Counted from the stretch's first letter, positions 1 through 14,570 are shown. The stretch is DNA of 64,000 nt from Physella acuta (GCF_028476545.1 NW_026731938.1:124001-188000); one strand, 5' to 3'. Notes: generated by a model from the letters alone, not told the origin. A program made the numbers and translations.

Positions 1-281
1 CAATGTGATGTTCTACCAACTAGTCAATGTGATGTGCTACCAACTAGGCAATGTGATGTGCTACCAACTAGACAATGTGATGTGCTACCAACTAGACAAT
101 GTGATGTGCTACCAACTAGACAATGTGATGTGCTACCAACTAGTCAATGTGATGTGCTACCAACTTGTCAATGTGATGTGCTACCAACTAGACAATGTGA
201 TGTGCTACCAACTAGACAATGTGATGTGCTACCAACTAGTCAATGTGATGTGCTACCAACTTGTCAATGTGATGTGCTGTC
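1..281 (+). repeat. 23-bp minisatellite (window edge)
   Basis: Twelve units around GTGCTACCAACTAGAC, with TAG/TTG variation. It continues past the left window edge. Confidence 0.95.
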
Positions 282-375
282 AATGCAGGGCGATGGTATG
301 GAGATCGAATCAGATTCCACTTTGATCTACAGCTCCATTTCAATAATGGCGCTCTTCAACGATTGTTTTCTTTAC

Positions 376-477
376 AGCGATTTACACGTTTGTGATGTTA
401 CACGATTTACACGTTTGTGATGTTACACGATTTACACGTTTGTGATGTTACATGATTTACACGTTTATGATGTTACA
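376..477 (+). repeat. 25-bp minisatellite
   Basis: Four units with core GATTTACACGTTTGTGATG. Confidence 0.9.
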
Positions 478-812
478 GGTTTTACTTTCTTTTGATGATA
501 CACAATATCCAGAGAATCAGCGAGTAACTGTTCTATTTACTCAAATTTTAATTTCCCATTTCGCCATCTGGCTGGCGTCTACTAACTTCTACCCTAATCA
601 CCTTTTATAAAGATACCACCCACCCCCACCCCACCACATCACCTGTGTGATACATGCCGCGAAACTTGACCTGAGAAGTCTTGAAGCTACCTCAGGCCGA
701 CTTCAACATCTCCAGTTACATGTTAAAAAACAACTAGCAACAGAACCGACGTTTATAAGTTTTTAGTTTGTTTTAGCTTGACTCTGGCAATTACAAGACG
801 CCATATTTAATA

Positions 813-995
813 CAACACTACCTCTACAACAACACTACCCTACCACCTCTACAACAACACTACCCTACCACCTCTACTACAACACTACCCTACCACCTCT
901 ACAACAACACTACCCTACCACCTCTACAACAACACTACCCTACCACCTCTACTACAACACTACCCTACCACCTCTACAACAACACTACCCTACCA
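813..995 (+). repeat. 25-bp CA-rich minisatellite
   Basis: About seven units with core CAACAACACTACCCTACCA; some units read CTACTAC instead of CTACAAC. Confidence 0.92.
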
Positions 996-1012
996 TCTTT
1001 AATACAAAATAC

Positions 1013-1590
1013 AAATGTGTAAACTAGTTATTCTAGAGTTACGCTAAAAGTTATTTGAATGTAAATGTATAAATCAACTAGTTATTTTAGAGTTACGCTA
1101 AAAGTTATTTGAATGTAAATGTGTAAATAACTAGTTATTCTAGAGTTACGCTAAAAGTTATTTGAATGTAAATGTGTAAATCACATAGTTATTCTAGAGT
1201 TACGCTAAAAGTTATTTGAATGTAAATGTGTAAATAACTAGTTATTCTAGAGTTACGCTAAAAGTTATTTGAATGTAAATGTGTAAATAACTAGTTATTC
1301 TAGAGTTACGCTAAAAGTTATTTGAATGTAAATGTGTAAATCACATAGTTATTCTAGAGTTACGCTAAAAGTTATTTGAATGTAAATGTGTAAATAACTA
1401 GTTATTCTAGAGTTACGCTAAAAGTTATTTGAATGTAAATGTGTAAATAACTAGTTATTCTAGAGTTACGCTAAAAGTTATTTGAATGTAAATGTGTAAA
1501 TCACATAGTTATTCTAGAGTTACGCTAAAAGTTATTTGAATGTAAATGTGTAAATAACTAGTTATTCTAGAGTTACGCTAAAAGTTTATG
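1013..1590 (+). repeat. 53-bp satellite with 160-bp higher-order unit
   Basis: Eleven units with core TTCTAGAGTTACGCTAAAAG. Every third unit carries TCACATAGTT in place of AACTAGTT (near 1181, 1341 and 1501), so the real period is about 160 bp. Confidence 0.93.
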
Positions 1591-2036
1591 GAAAAAGTGT
1601 AAAAAAAAAAAAACGAGACGCATGTCGGCGCCAGTGACCTGCGGGTATTTGATGAGCGCGCGTCTGATCCTTGTTGAATGTTATTGGCGGAGCTCTTGTG
1701 CCACTTGAAACATAAACTCAAGATGCGCGCTAGTCACGTGAGTCTCTCACGTGATCGCCACTCCCCGGCTCAAGTCCGCGCTAGCCACATCCCGGACCAC
1801 CTACCGTGGCTTGTTTCCCTTGGCGAGTTTCCTCCCTTTGACTAATTACCTCCCTGCAGCGAGTTAACGGGCAGCCGATGACGGCCACCGAACTTTGACG
1901 AGAGCGCCCTTCGTTCTTCATTTGGCCAGTTGCTAATGAAAGGCAGCGGGGTAGGCTATAAAATCTTTGAGAGTTGGCTAACAGGTAGCTAGGTATGCCA
2001 TAAAATCTTTTAGATTTCCTCCCCACCCTCGTCGTA
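1591..2036. other. Unassigned GC-richer spacer
   Basis: Non-repetitive sequence with two CACGTG sites about 14 bp apart (about 1735-1760) and three TACCTCCCT-like motifs. No supported exon. Confidence 0.4.
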
Positions 2037-2515
2037 TAAAAGACCCCCTCATCTATGCTGTATATGAAGGACCCCCCCCCCCGCCCTAGACTGTAGAAAT
2101 GTACTGTATATAAAGGACTCCCTCAGCCCTATACTGTATATAAAGGACCACCCCCTCCCCACCCTATACTGTGTATGAAGGACCCCCCCGCCCTATACTG
2201 TATTTGAAGGACCCCCCCACGCCCTATAGTGTGTATAAATGTACTGTATATAAAAGACTCCCTCCGCCCTATACTGTATGTAAAGGACCACCGCCCTATA
2301 CTGTGTATGAAGCACCCCCGCCCTATGCTGTAGATGAAGGACCCCCCCCCCCTCCCGCCCTATACTGTGTATAACGGACTCCCGCGCCCTATACTGTGTA
2401 TGAGAGACCCCCCGCCCTACACTGTGTATAACGGACCCCCCTCCCCGGCCCTATACTATGTATGAGAGACCCCCCCCCGCCCTATACTGTATATAACCCC
2501 CCCCCCACCCCCGAG
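2037..2515 (+). repeat. Irregular about 30-bp C-rich repeat
   Basis: Units alternate poly-C with CGCCCTATACTGTGTATGA; lengths vary with the C runs. Confidence 0.85.
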
Positions 2516-2800
2516 CTGTACACACGTTGGCCCGGGTTGTTTGTGTTGGTCTCATCCTATGGACACAAGAGACGTCGAGCACATGACTTGATATATGTAA
2601 CATATGGAGGACGGCAACCCGATATATCAAACATATGGGGGACTGCAACCCGATATATCAAACATATGGGGTAGGAAAACATTGAGTCCAAACGGATTCG
2701 TTAAATAGTGGGGTGTGGGGGCGGGGTGGGAGGTGGAGGTGGGAGACAACTCAGATATGGCTTTAACACGTGCGAGTGACTGTCCTTGTTGACCTAGAGC
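2516..2800. other. Unassigned spacer
   Basis: Contains two copies of a roughly 30-base CCCGATATATCAAACATATG block and a GGGGT-rich stretch. No exon seen. Confidence 0.4.
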
Positions 2801-2802
2801 TC

Positions 2803-3005
2803 ATGTCTTACAGCTGATTACACTTACATGCTAGTTACACTAATTTGGGGGGAGGTAGTATCAGGTCTTACAAGTGATTACACTTACATGCTAATTACAC
2901 TAATTGGGGGGGAGTATCAGGTCTTACAGTTGATTACATGTACATACTACTAACACTAATTGGGGGGGGTAGTATCAGATCTTACAGCTGATTACACTTA
3001 CATGC
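2803..3005 (+). repeat. About 62-bp repeat with growing G runs
   Basis: Roughly three and a half units containing GATTACACTTACATGCTA and a G run of 6 to 8, followed by longer G tracts (3043-3055, 3095-3110). Confidence 0.85.
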
Positions 3006-3177
3006 TGGCTGGGCTAAAAGAAGGGAGCATCAGATTACGAGGGGGGGGGGGGGGGGACAACACCATGTCATGCGGCTCTATTGAGACACTCGGTTGGGGG
3101 GGGGGGGGGGTTGAGCATATTTGACTCGTATTTTCCGGAGGTGGGGGGTATGGACAGATTTTTGTGACACCATCTTA

Positions 3178-3310
3178 GCTAGTTTATCCTGAAACAGCAG
3201 AGATCAGCCGTTATTTTTGTAGCAGTATCTTAGTTTATCCTGAAACAGCAGAGATCATCCGTTATTTTTGTAGCAGTATCTGAGTTTATCCTGAAACAGA
3301 TCATCAGATA
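3178..3310 (+). repeat. 51-bp repeat
   Basis: Two and a half units with core TTTATCCTGAAACAGCAGAG. Confidence 0.85.
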
Positions 3311-3546
3311 TTTAAACTAATGTCGTTAGAGATTTGTATCACAGACACCGTCTTCAGGCTAAACTAATAAATTATTGATTGCCGTTTGCATTTGATATCC
3401 TGTTTCGTTAGAATAAATTAGCATCTCATTAAATGTGTGTGAGATCTCTCATGAGCTTTCGACGCTTTATTTAAGTGTAGCCACTGGCCTTGGTTTAACT
3501 TTAAATGGTAGAAATTTAACTGGCATGGGTTTAAATAGTAGAATTT

Positions 3547-4158
3547 TGTTGCAGTCTTTTATTGAAGGATGGCGTGGGGCCCAGTGGAATAAATTTGTTG
3601 CAGTCTTTTATTGAAGGATGGCGTGGGGCCCAGTGGAATAAATTTGTTGCTGTCTTTTATTGAAGGATGGCGTGGGGCCCAGTGGAATAAATTTGTTGCT
3701 GTCTTTTATTAAAAGATGGCGTGGGGCCCAGTGGAATAAATTTGCTGCAGTCTTTTATTGCAGGATGGCGTGGGGCCCAGTGGAATAAATTTGTTGCAGT
3801 CTTTTATTGAAGGATGGCGTGGGGCCCAGTGGAATAAATTTGTTGCAGTCTTTTATTGAAGGATGGCGTGGGGCCCAGTGGAATAAATTTGTTGCAGTCT
3901 TTTATTGAAGGATGGCGTGGGGCCCAGTGGAATAAATTTGTTGCAGTCTTTTATTGAAGGATGGCGTGGGGCCCAGTGGAATAAATTTGTTGCAGTCTTT
4001 TATTGAAGGATGGCGTGGGGCCCAGTGGAATAAATTTGTTGCAGTCTTTTATTGCAGGATGGCGTGGGGCCCAGTGGAATAAATTTGTTGCAGTCTTTTA
4101 TTGAAGGATGGCGTGGGGCCCAGTGGAATAAATTTGTTGCAGTCTTTTATTGCAGGAT
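3547..4158 (+). repeat. 49-bp minisatellite
   Basis: About twelve and a half near-identical units with core GATGGCGTGGGGCCCAGTGG. Very homogeneous, so recently expanded. Confidence 0.95.
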
Positions 4159-4179
4159 GATTCGCGACGTAAACTGGCG

Positions 4180-4952
4180 TGAGTGACCGCTATATCACTG
4201 TACCGTTTTTTCACTGTACCGTTATTATATGTACCACTATATCACTGTACTGCTATATCACTGTACCGCTATATCACTGTACTGCTATATCACTGTACTG
4301 CTATATAACTGTACCGCTATATCACTGTACTGCTATATCACCTTAGGGGGGCGCCAAATTGAAAGTTTGAGGGGGGGGGTGCAAATGAAATGTTCTAGGG
4401 GGGGTGCAAATCGAAAGTTTGAGGGGTTGGGGTGCAAATAAAAAGTTCGAGGGGGGGTGCAAATCGAAAATTTGCTCCCAAGGGGGCGCCAAATGGAGAG
4501 TATGTCCCCGGGCGCAGGGAAGGGTCGCTACGCCTCTGTATATCACTGTACCGCTATATCACTGTACTGCTATATCACTGTACTACTATATCACTGTACT
4601 GCTATATCACTGAACCGCTATATCACTGTACTGCTATATCACTGTACCGCTATATCACTGTACCACTATATTACTGTACTGCTATATCACTGTACCGCTA
4701 TATCACTGTACTGCTATATCACTGTACCGCTATATCACTGTACTGCTATATCACTGTACCACTATATCACTGTACTGCTATATCACTGTACCCCTCCCCT
4801 ATATCACTGTACCGCTATATCACTGTACTGCTATATCACTGTACCCCTATATCACTGTACCGCTATATCACTGTACCGCTATATCACTGTACCCCTATAT
4901 CACTGTACCGCTATATCACTGTACCCCTATATCACTGTACCGTTATACTACT
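4180..4952 (+). repeat. 16-bp minisatellite interrupted by a MITE
   Basis: Units of TATATCACTGTACCGC with C/T and C/A changes; split by the hAT-like MITE at 4341-4538. Confidence 0.95.
4341..4538 (+). mobile_element. 5'-truncated copy of the 220-bp hAT-like MITE inside a satellite
   Basis: It shares CCTTAGGGGGGCGCCAAATT, the GTGCAAAT blocks and the right end CGCTACGCCTCTG with the element at 50347-50566, but lacks the left terminal repeat. It interrupts the 16-bp array, which resumes directly after the right end. Confidence 0.8.
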
Positions 4953-5155
4953 GTAGTATGTGTCATCTTGGTGATCAGACTGCTCAAGTTATTTCTTGTG
5001 GGAGCTGTTCAAGTCTCAGCTATGTGGATTGATACAGAAGAAAAATACAAGTATCAACGGGGGGGGGGGGGGAGGGGGTGTGTTCTTTAAGTGTTAAGAA
5101 AAAAAATTGTTGACATGTGAAGTCATATCCATACACTTAAAATAGTAAACTCCAT

Positions 5156-5402
5156 TGCAATACGTTTTATCATACCCCAGTCATTTACACATTTAGAACC
5201 ACTGCACTGTGTTTTATAATACCCCAGATATGTACACATTTAGAACCACTGCACTGTGTTTTATCATACCCCAGTCATTTACACATTTAGAACCACTGCA
5301 CTATGTTTTATCATACCCCAGTCATGTACACATTTAGAACCACTGCACTGTGTTTTATCACACTCCAGTTTGTACACATTTAGAACCACTGTACTGTTTT
5401 TA
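5156..5402 (+). repeat. About 47-bp minisatellite
   Basis: Five units with core TACACATTTAGAACCACTGC. Confidence 0.92.
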
Positions 5403-6166
5403 TCAGGATTTGATATCTCCGTTTAGCCAGCAATCTTTCATTTCCCCTCCACCCTAAGGCCACGCTTGCCTCCATCTCCCTGATTGTAAGATAGTAAACA
5501 AACGTCTATTTCTAGACGTGAGATCAAGATCAAAACAATGGCCTATTTTTAGACTAACGACCTAGATCTCTGTTCGAAATATAAGCATATGTGTTTTCAT
5601 ACGCCAAATTCACATTACAACTAAAACTCTAGACACAGTACCCCATTAGATTTGGATGATAAGCTTCAAAATTGTGTTAGCTATTCATTTGATCAAGAAG
5701 ATTTTATCTGATTAAGCGCAACGATGTAGAAATGACCTCGAATAAAGTATAACTAGTTCTAAAGTATTCCTATTCAAGTCTCACATGGTTTGTGACTGTT
5801 TACCGTCACGTGACTAAGTCTATTTAAAACTACGAGCAGCTTGCAGATAAAACATTAATGGGTGATTCCCCAAGTCCCCCACCAAAGATGAGTAACTCTC
5901 ACAGTGTGTAGAGTTGTCTCCCCTCCGCATCTTGTTTGCGCGGCCCGTTGTACACATGGTGGCCGCGACTGTTGGTTCTGTGCAGGGCCAAACCAAACAT
6001 CTTTTATTTTAGTCGCTTTCTTATTTTGGTCGGCACGTCATAGCTACACAATCACCACAGTGGACAGTGGTCAGTGATTTGTTTTTTAACATTCCTATAC
6101 AGACAGTTGGTATAGAACTCATTCGTATTTTAAATCAGTGCTTTTCTTAAAGATAGGATTATATAT
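5403..6166. other. Unassigned unique sequence
   Basis: Non-repetitive. No reading frame or splice pattern I can defend. Confidence 0.4.
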
Positions 6167-6215
<49 letters not shown>

Positions 6216-6293
6216 TATATATACATTTTATTATAACGTATATAAAGGATTATTGGCCTATATATAATATATTTACTTATGTATTATTTATTT

Positions 6294-6333
<40 letters not shown>

Positions 6334-6411
6334 CTACTCTTTATATACCGCATATAAGATGTAAATAAATTTAATAACAACAAGACATAACTAAAATTTA
6401 CAAATTTACAC

Positions 6412-6487
<76 letters not shown>

Positions 6488-6836
6488 TATACAATTTTTA
6501 TATAGAGATTGTTGTAGGTGTTGATTAGGTGTAGACACTAAGAATTCCAATTTGTAAAACCCTGTACATTGGATGTAAATTGTGCTACACTAGTAAGATG
6601 ACCGTTGTGATGACCAACTTTTGTCAAGTATCAGATGGTAGCTAGACTTAGCGTGAGTAGAGAAGGAGACGTTGCGAGCTGTTTCTATTGCAAGCCGATT
6701 GTAAGGACCAACTGTTACCGCGGGGTGAACTATTGACAAGAAAACTTTACAAATAGCATAAGAAGCAATGAACCGTAATAATGCTTTCATCAAATGGACC
6801 GATTATTACAGGTAAATACACATTTATTGATTCTTA

Positions 6837-6904
<68 letters not shown>

Positions 6905-6928
6905 GGCTACACACGCATACTTAAGACT

Positions 6929-7021
<93 letters not shown>
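6167..7021. repeat. Cluster of five (TA)n microsatellites
   Basis: TA runs at about 6167-6212, 6299-6331, 6414-6484, 6838-6902 and 6930-7021, separated by short AT-rich or unique DNA. All can extrude cruciforms. Confidence 0.95.
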
Positions 7022-7025
<4 letters not shown>

Positions 7026-7325
7026 TTTTTTCATAGTTGAATGGATTCGATTATTTCTAGTTCTAGGCATTTTGAAGGTTCTGATTAGTTTCAGTCTTAG
7101 AGTTCGGTATCGTTTCCAGCGATACCATCTAAACATCTGGATATGGGTAATCGATATAAAGATAAATAGTCAGTTGAACGCGACGCTATGTAAACATGCC
7201 TAGAGGCTGGCCGCTGGTCAGTGCCAGACCACAGCAAGATTTGTTCACAGTTCATCCATGGTTACCTCCCTTGGGGGTTCTAGACATTTGGGAACAAAGG
7301 GAACTCTAAGACCGTGCAGTACAGG

Positions 7326-7718
7326 GGCTTCCCACTGTTAGTGCTTTAGTGGCGTCCCACTGTTAGTGGTTTAGTAGAGGGGCGTCCTACTGTTAGTGCT
7401 TTAGTGGCGTCCCACTGTTAGTGCTTTAGTGGCGTCCCACTGTTAGTGCTTTAGTGGCGTCCCACTGTTAGTGCTTTAGTAGAGGGGCGTCCCACTGTTA
7501 GTGCTTTAGTAGAGGGGCGTCCCACTGTTAGTGCTTTAGTAGAGGGGCGTCCCACTGTTAGTGCTTTAGTAGAGGGGCGTCCCACTGTTAGTGCTTTAGT
7601 AGAGGGGCGTCCCACTGTTAGTGCTTTAGTAGAGGGGCGTCCCACTGTTAGTGCTTTAGTAGAGGGGCGTCCCACTGTTAGTGCTTTAGTGGCGTCCCAC
7701 TGTTAGTGCTTTAGTAGA
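7326..7718 (+). repeat. 25/30-bp minisatellite
   Basis: The core GGCGTCCCACTGTTAGTGCT is present in all units; a 5-bp insert (AGAGG) makes the 30-bp form, which dominates the middle. Confidence 0.95.
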
Positions 7719-7984
7719 ATAAACTAACCTTCAATAATTCATAGTACCCAATCTTCAATCACTCATTATCTAATCTACAATAGAGTATTGAATACAGATG
7801 CTTGCCGTAAAAACGAAATCTTTGTTTACTCTCTACCTACACACACATTCCTCGCTTCTCAGCGTTTCGATTGACTTTGGCTAAGTCATATACTCGCTTG
7901 GACGGCACGTTTTTAAGTCAAGTTCTAAAGCCACGTTTTTGTCACGTTTAAGACGGCACGCTTAAGTCACGTTAGGCCAATCAC

Positions 7985-8337
7985 TTTGATCTCAGTTGCG
8001 ACATTTGTAACACTACCACCACGATCTTACTTGCGACATTTGTAACACTACCACCATGATATCAGTTGCGACATTTGTAACACTACCACCACGATCTTAC
8101 TTGCGACATTTGTAACACTACCACCATGATATCAGTTGCGACATTTGTAACACTACCACCACGATCTTACTTGCGACATTTGTAACACTACCACCATGAT
8201 ATCAGTTGCGACATTTGTAACACTACCACCACGATCTTAGTTGCGACATTTGTAACACTACCACCATGATATCAGTTGCGACATTTGTAACACTACCACC
8301 ATCATCTCAGTTGCGACATTTGTAACACTACCACCAT
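7985..8337 (+). repeat. 35-bp minisatellite in a 70-bp dimer
   Basis: Units share TTGCGACATTTGTAACACTA and alternate between GATATCAG and GATCTTAC headers, giving a dimer period. Confidence 0.93.
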
Positions 8338-8756
8338 GTGAAGGCTAATGATATACTACCATTTTAACAAGAGCATAACAAGTCTGATATAACTTAGATA
8401 TTTGTAATAACAGCACCATGCAAATCTGGGCTTTCTTGAAGTCATTTATTTAATCTCACAGCCGCAATAGAAAATGATTAATTTTCCAAGATACACAAAC
8501 GATTCGAATAGGATGTCCTTAAATTTATGAATAAATCGGTTAAGCTTTGATTAGGTGTGGCTTGGGTTTACCCATCTTTACCTGGATCTCATTTAACACA
8601 ACTCTAGCATAGAAGAGTTACAGACACAACCAGATCTGCACCAGCCAACCCTGTCCCCACCCTTCCCCACCCATCCTAGGCAACCTCCCAGGGCCCCAAA
8701 ATTCAAGTCAATCAGATGCATCGAAACTGTATCTTGCAGTCCTGCACATATGTCGG
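8338..8756. other. Unassigned unique sequence
   Basis: AT-rich with one C-rich patch near 8640-8700. Nothing recognised. Confidence 0.4.
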
Positions 8757-10052
8757 CATACGAGGAGAAAACTAGGAGAAAACCAGGAGAAAACGAGGAG
8801 AAAACCAGAAGAAAAGCAGTAGAAAACCAGGAGAAAACTAGGAGAAAACTAGGAGAAAACTAGGAGAAAACCAGGAGAAAACTAGGAGAAAACTAGGAGA
8901 AAACTAGGAGAAAACTAGGAGAAAACCAGGAGAAAACTAGGAGAAAACTAGGAGAAAACTAGGAGAAAACTAGGAGAAAACCAGGAGAAAACTAGGAGAA
9001 AACCAGGAGAAAACTAGGAGAAAACTAGGAGAAAACTAGGAGAAAACCAGGAGAAAACTAGGAGAAAACTAGGAGTAAACCAGGAGAAAACTAAGAGAAA
9101 ACCAGGAGAAAACCAGGAGAAAACCAGAAGAAAACCAGTAGAAAACTAGGAGAAAACTAAGAGAAAACCAGGAGAAAACTAGGAGAAAACTAGGAGAAAA
9201 CTAGGAGAAAACTAGGAGAAAACCAGGAGAAAACTAAGAGAAAACCAGGAGAAAACCAGGAGAAAACCAGAAGAAAACCAGTAGAAAACTAGGAGAAAAC
9301 TAAGAGAAAACCAGGAGAAAACCAGGAGAAAACCAGAAGAAAACCAGTAGAAAACTAGGAGAAAACTAGGAGAAAACCAGGAGAAAACTAGGAGAAAACC
9401 AGGAGAAAACTAGGAGAAAACCAGGAGAAAACTAGGAGAAAACCAGGAGAAAACTAGGAGAAAACCAGGAGAAAACTAGGAGAAAACCAGGAGAAAACCA
9501 GAAGAAAACCAGTAGAAAACTAGGAGAAAACTAAGAGAAAACCAGGAGAAAACCGGGAGAAAACCAGAAGAAAACCAGTAGAAAACTAGGAGAAAACTAG
9601 GAGAAAACCAGGAGAAAACTAGGAGAAAACCAGGAGAAAACTAGGAGAAAACCAGGAGAAAACTAGGAGAAAACCAGGAGAAAACTAGGAGAAAACCAGG
9701 AGAAAACTAGGAGAAAACCAGGAGAAAACCAGAAGAAAACCAGTAGAAAACCAATAGAAAACTAGAAGAAAACCAGTAGAAAACTAGGAGAAAACTAGGA
9801 GAAAACTAGGAGAAAACTAGGAGAAAACCAGGAGAAAACCAGGAGAAAACCAGAAAAAAACCAGTAGAAAACTAGGAGAAAACTAGGAGAAAACCAGGAG
9901 AAAACTAGGAGAAAACCAGGAGAAAACTAGGAGAAAACCAGGAGAAAACTAGGAGAAAACCAGGAGAAAACTAGGAGAAAACCAGGAGAAAACCAGAAGA
10001 AAACCAGTAGAAAACCAATAGAAAACTAGAAGAAAACCAGTAGAAAACCAAT
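8757..10052 (+). repeat. 11-bp purine-rich minisatellite, 1.3 kb
   Basis: About 118 units of AGGAGAAAACY, where Y is C or T; variants AGAAGAAAACC and AGTAGAAAACC recur in blocks. The plus strand is about 88% purine. Confidence 0.97.
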
Positions 10053-10129
10053 AACTTGTGACAGCTGAAACAAATTTTGGTAAACATTGCAGGGCCAGGA
10101 GGACGAAATAATTTATCATGGGGGCTCTC

Positions 10130-10675
10130 TTAGATACGATGTGTTGCTGAACCCCAGTAATGTCCCTTGGCTTAGACACGATGTGTTGCTGAACCCAGTA
10201 ATGTCCCTTGGCTTAGACACGTTGTGTTACTGAACCCAGTAATGTCCCTTGGCTTAGACACGTTGTGTTACTGAACCCAGTAATGTCCCTTGGCTTAGAC
10301 ACGATGTGTTGCTGAACCCCAGTAATGTCCCTTGGCTTAGACACGATGTGTTGCTGAACCCCAGTAATGTCCCTTGGCTTAGACACGTTGTGTTGCTGAA
10401 CCCCAGTAATGTCCCTTGGCTTAGACACGTTGTGTTGCTGAACCCCAGTAATGTCCCTTGGCTTAGACACATGTTGTGTTGCTGAACCCCAGTAATGTCC
10501 CTTGGCTTAGACACGTTGTATTACTGCTACACAAGTTATGTCCCTTGGCTTAGGCACGTTGTATGACTGCTACACAAGTAATGTCCCTTGGCTTAGACAC
10601 GTGGTGTTACTGAACCCCAGTAATGTCCTTTGGCCTAGACACGTTGTATTACTGCTACTTAAGTAATGTCCCTTG
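10130..10675 (+). repeat. 41/42-bp minisatellite
   Basis: About thirteen units with core AGTAATGTCCCTTGGCTTAG; the right end is more diverged. Confidence 0.95.
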
Positions 10676-10799
10676 TCTTATATTTTTTCAACAGCCCAAA
10701 CAATTTGGTTTCTTTCACGACGCCAAGTAGTTACGCAAGTTTTGACAGAAAGATAACTTTAAAAATCATGTTATTGAAAAGTTTTTAATGTAACCATAC

Positions 10800-11078
10800 T
10801 TCCCCATGCATCTCCCCACACCTCCCCATACCCCCACACCAACCCATATCTCCCCACACCTCCCCATATCACCCATACACCTTTCCATATCTCCCCACAC
10901 CTCCCCATATCTCCCCACACCTCTCCATATCTACCCACACCTCCCCATATCTACCCACACCTCCCCATATCAACCATACACCTCCCCATATCTCCCCACA
11001 CCTCCCCATATCTACCCACACCTCCCCATATCTACCCACACCTCCCCACACTTCCCCATCCATCTACCCACACACCTC
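10800..11078 (+). repeat. 20-bp C-rich minisatellite
   Basis: Units of CACCTCCCCATATCTACCCA, with CTCCCC and CAACCAT variants. Confidence 0.95.
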
Positions 11079-11221
11079 CCCACATCTTGTGCCGACTCTT
11101 GTTAACCGTGAGGCCATCAAAGTTAACTTAGTTCGTGTTTTTCTAGTCAGTGATTGGTTGACTGACAGCCAAGATATCACATCTATTGATTTATTCTCCA
11201 GCCGATTCCAAATATTCTAGA

Positions 11222-11388
11222 ATTTTATTTCCATCACAATGTTTTGATAGCCCTAATTTTAATCTTATTCTGATATTTAGAAACCCCTAATTTTATTTCC
11301 ATCCCAATGTTTTGATAGCCCTAATTTTAATCTTATTCTGATATTTAGAAACCCCTAATTTTATTTCTATCCCAATGTTTTGATATAA
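11222..11388 (+). repeat. 68-bp repeat
   Basis: Two and a half units with core CAATGTTTTGATAGCCCTAA. Confidence 0.9.
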
Positions 11389-11726
11389 ACATATTCTGGT
11401 GCCTATTCCTCAAACATGTCATGGAAAAACAAAATGGCGGCCCCGATAAAATCTCAGTGACGATCTAGTGCTATGCCGAGCTGGCCAATTTGATTCCACT
11501 TTCTGTCTTCTCCGTGCTTGGATCATTTCTGGAACAATTTTCCTTCGTTATTCATCCCCACGAGCTTGTGTTAACAGTGCGCATGTCTGTAAAGCACGTG
11601 CCAGTAGTGAGTCATCAAACTTGGCTCTTCCGGTGTCTAATCAGATTAGTTCTTCATTAGTCTCTCTGGCTTCTCATCTTTTATTTATATACACATTTTC
11701 TCTCAGAATTTCATCTCACTTTTTCG

Positions 11727-11744
11727 CTTTCCTCTCTCTCTCTG

Positions 11745-11809
<65 letters not shown>

Positions 11810-13150
11810 CTCTCTCACTCATAGACTTTTCTCTCATTGACTTTTCTCTCACTCATTCACTTTTCTCTCATTGACTTTTCTCTCACTCATTCACTTTTCT
11901 CTCACTCATTCACTTTTCGCTCTTTCACTTTTCTCTCATTCACTTGTCTCTCACTCATTCACTTTTCTCTCATTCACTTTTCTCTCATTCACTTCTCTCT
12001 CACTCATTTACTTTTCTTTCATTCACTTTTCTCTCACTCATTCACTTTTCTCTCATTCACTTTTCTCTCATTCACTTCTCTCTCACTCATTCACTTTTCT
12101 CTCATTCACTTTTCTCTCATTCACTTCTCTCTCACTCATTCACTTTTCTCTCATTCACTTTTCTCTCATTCATTCAACTTTTCTCTCGTTTACCTTCTCT
12201 CATTCATTTCTCTCTCACTCATTCACTTTTCTCTCATTCATTCACTTTTCTCTCGTTTCCTTTTTTGTCATTCACTTCTCTCTCACTCTTTCACTTTTCT
12301 CTCACTCATTGATTTTTTCTCATTCACTTTTCTCTTATTCACTTTTCTCTCATTTACTTTTCTCTTATTCACTTTTCTCTCATTCACTTTTCTCTCATTC
12401 ACTTTTCTCTCACTCATTCACTTTTCTCTCATTCACTTTTCTCTCATTCACTTTTCTCTCACTCATTCACTTTTTTCTCTTTCACTTTTCTCTCATTCAT
12501 TCACTTTTCTCTCATTCACTTTTCTCTCACTCATTCACTTTTCTCTCATTCATTCACTTTTCTCTCATTCACTTTTCTCTCACTCATTCACTTTTCTCTC
12601 ATTCACTTTTCTCTCATTCACTTTTCTCTCACTCATTCACTTTTTTCTCTTTCACTTTTCTCTCACTCATTCACTTTTCTCTCATTCACTTTTCTCTCAT
12701 TCACTTTTCTCTCACTCATTCACTTTTTTCTCTTTCACTTTTCTCTCATTCATTCACTTTTCTCTCGTTTCCTTTTTTGTCATTCACTTCTCTCTCACTC
12801 TTTCACTTTTCTCTCACTCATTGATTTTTTCTCATTCACTTTTCTCTTATTCACTTTTCTCTCATTTACTTTTCTCTTATTCACTTTTCTCTCATTCACT
12901 TTTCTCTCATTCACTTTTCTCTCACTCATTCACTTTTCTCTCATTCACTTTTCTCTCATTCACTTTTCTCTCACTCATTCACTTTTTTCTCTTTCACTTT
13001 TCTCTCACTCATTCACTTTTCTCTCATTCACTTTTCTCTCATTCACTTTTCTCTCACTCATTCACTTTTTTCTCTTTCACTTTTCTCTCACTCATTCACT
13101 TTTTTCTCTTTCACTTTTTTTCTCACTCATTCGCTTTTCTCTCTCTTTCC
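11727..13150 (+). repeat. (CT)n microsatellite grading into a 15-bp pyrimidine array
   Basis: A CT run (11727-11826) is followed by units of TTCTCTCATTCACTT and a TCACTCAT variant to 13150. Segment 12235-12490 recurs about 512 bp downstream. The long Ser/Phe/His frames here are artefacts. Confidence 0.95.
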
Positions 13151-14490
<1,340 letters not shown>

Positions 14491-14570
14491 ATATTTTATT
14501 ATCAAATTATTATTCGCCTTATTATACATTGTAATTATCAAATCAATGGTTACCGTAGAGGGATGTTATT

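Noticed and set aside
1-281. CRISPR-like regular repeats here and in other arrays
   Set aside because: Units are directly adjacent with no unique spacers, and the DNA is eukaryotic.
6167-7021. Tyr/Ile repeat frames
   Set aside because: Translations of TA microsatellites.
10806-11105. 99-residue Pro/His/Ser frame
   Set aside because: 20-bp C-rich array.
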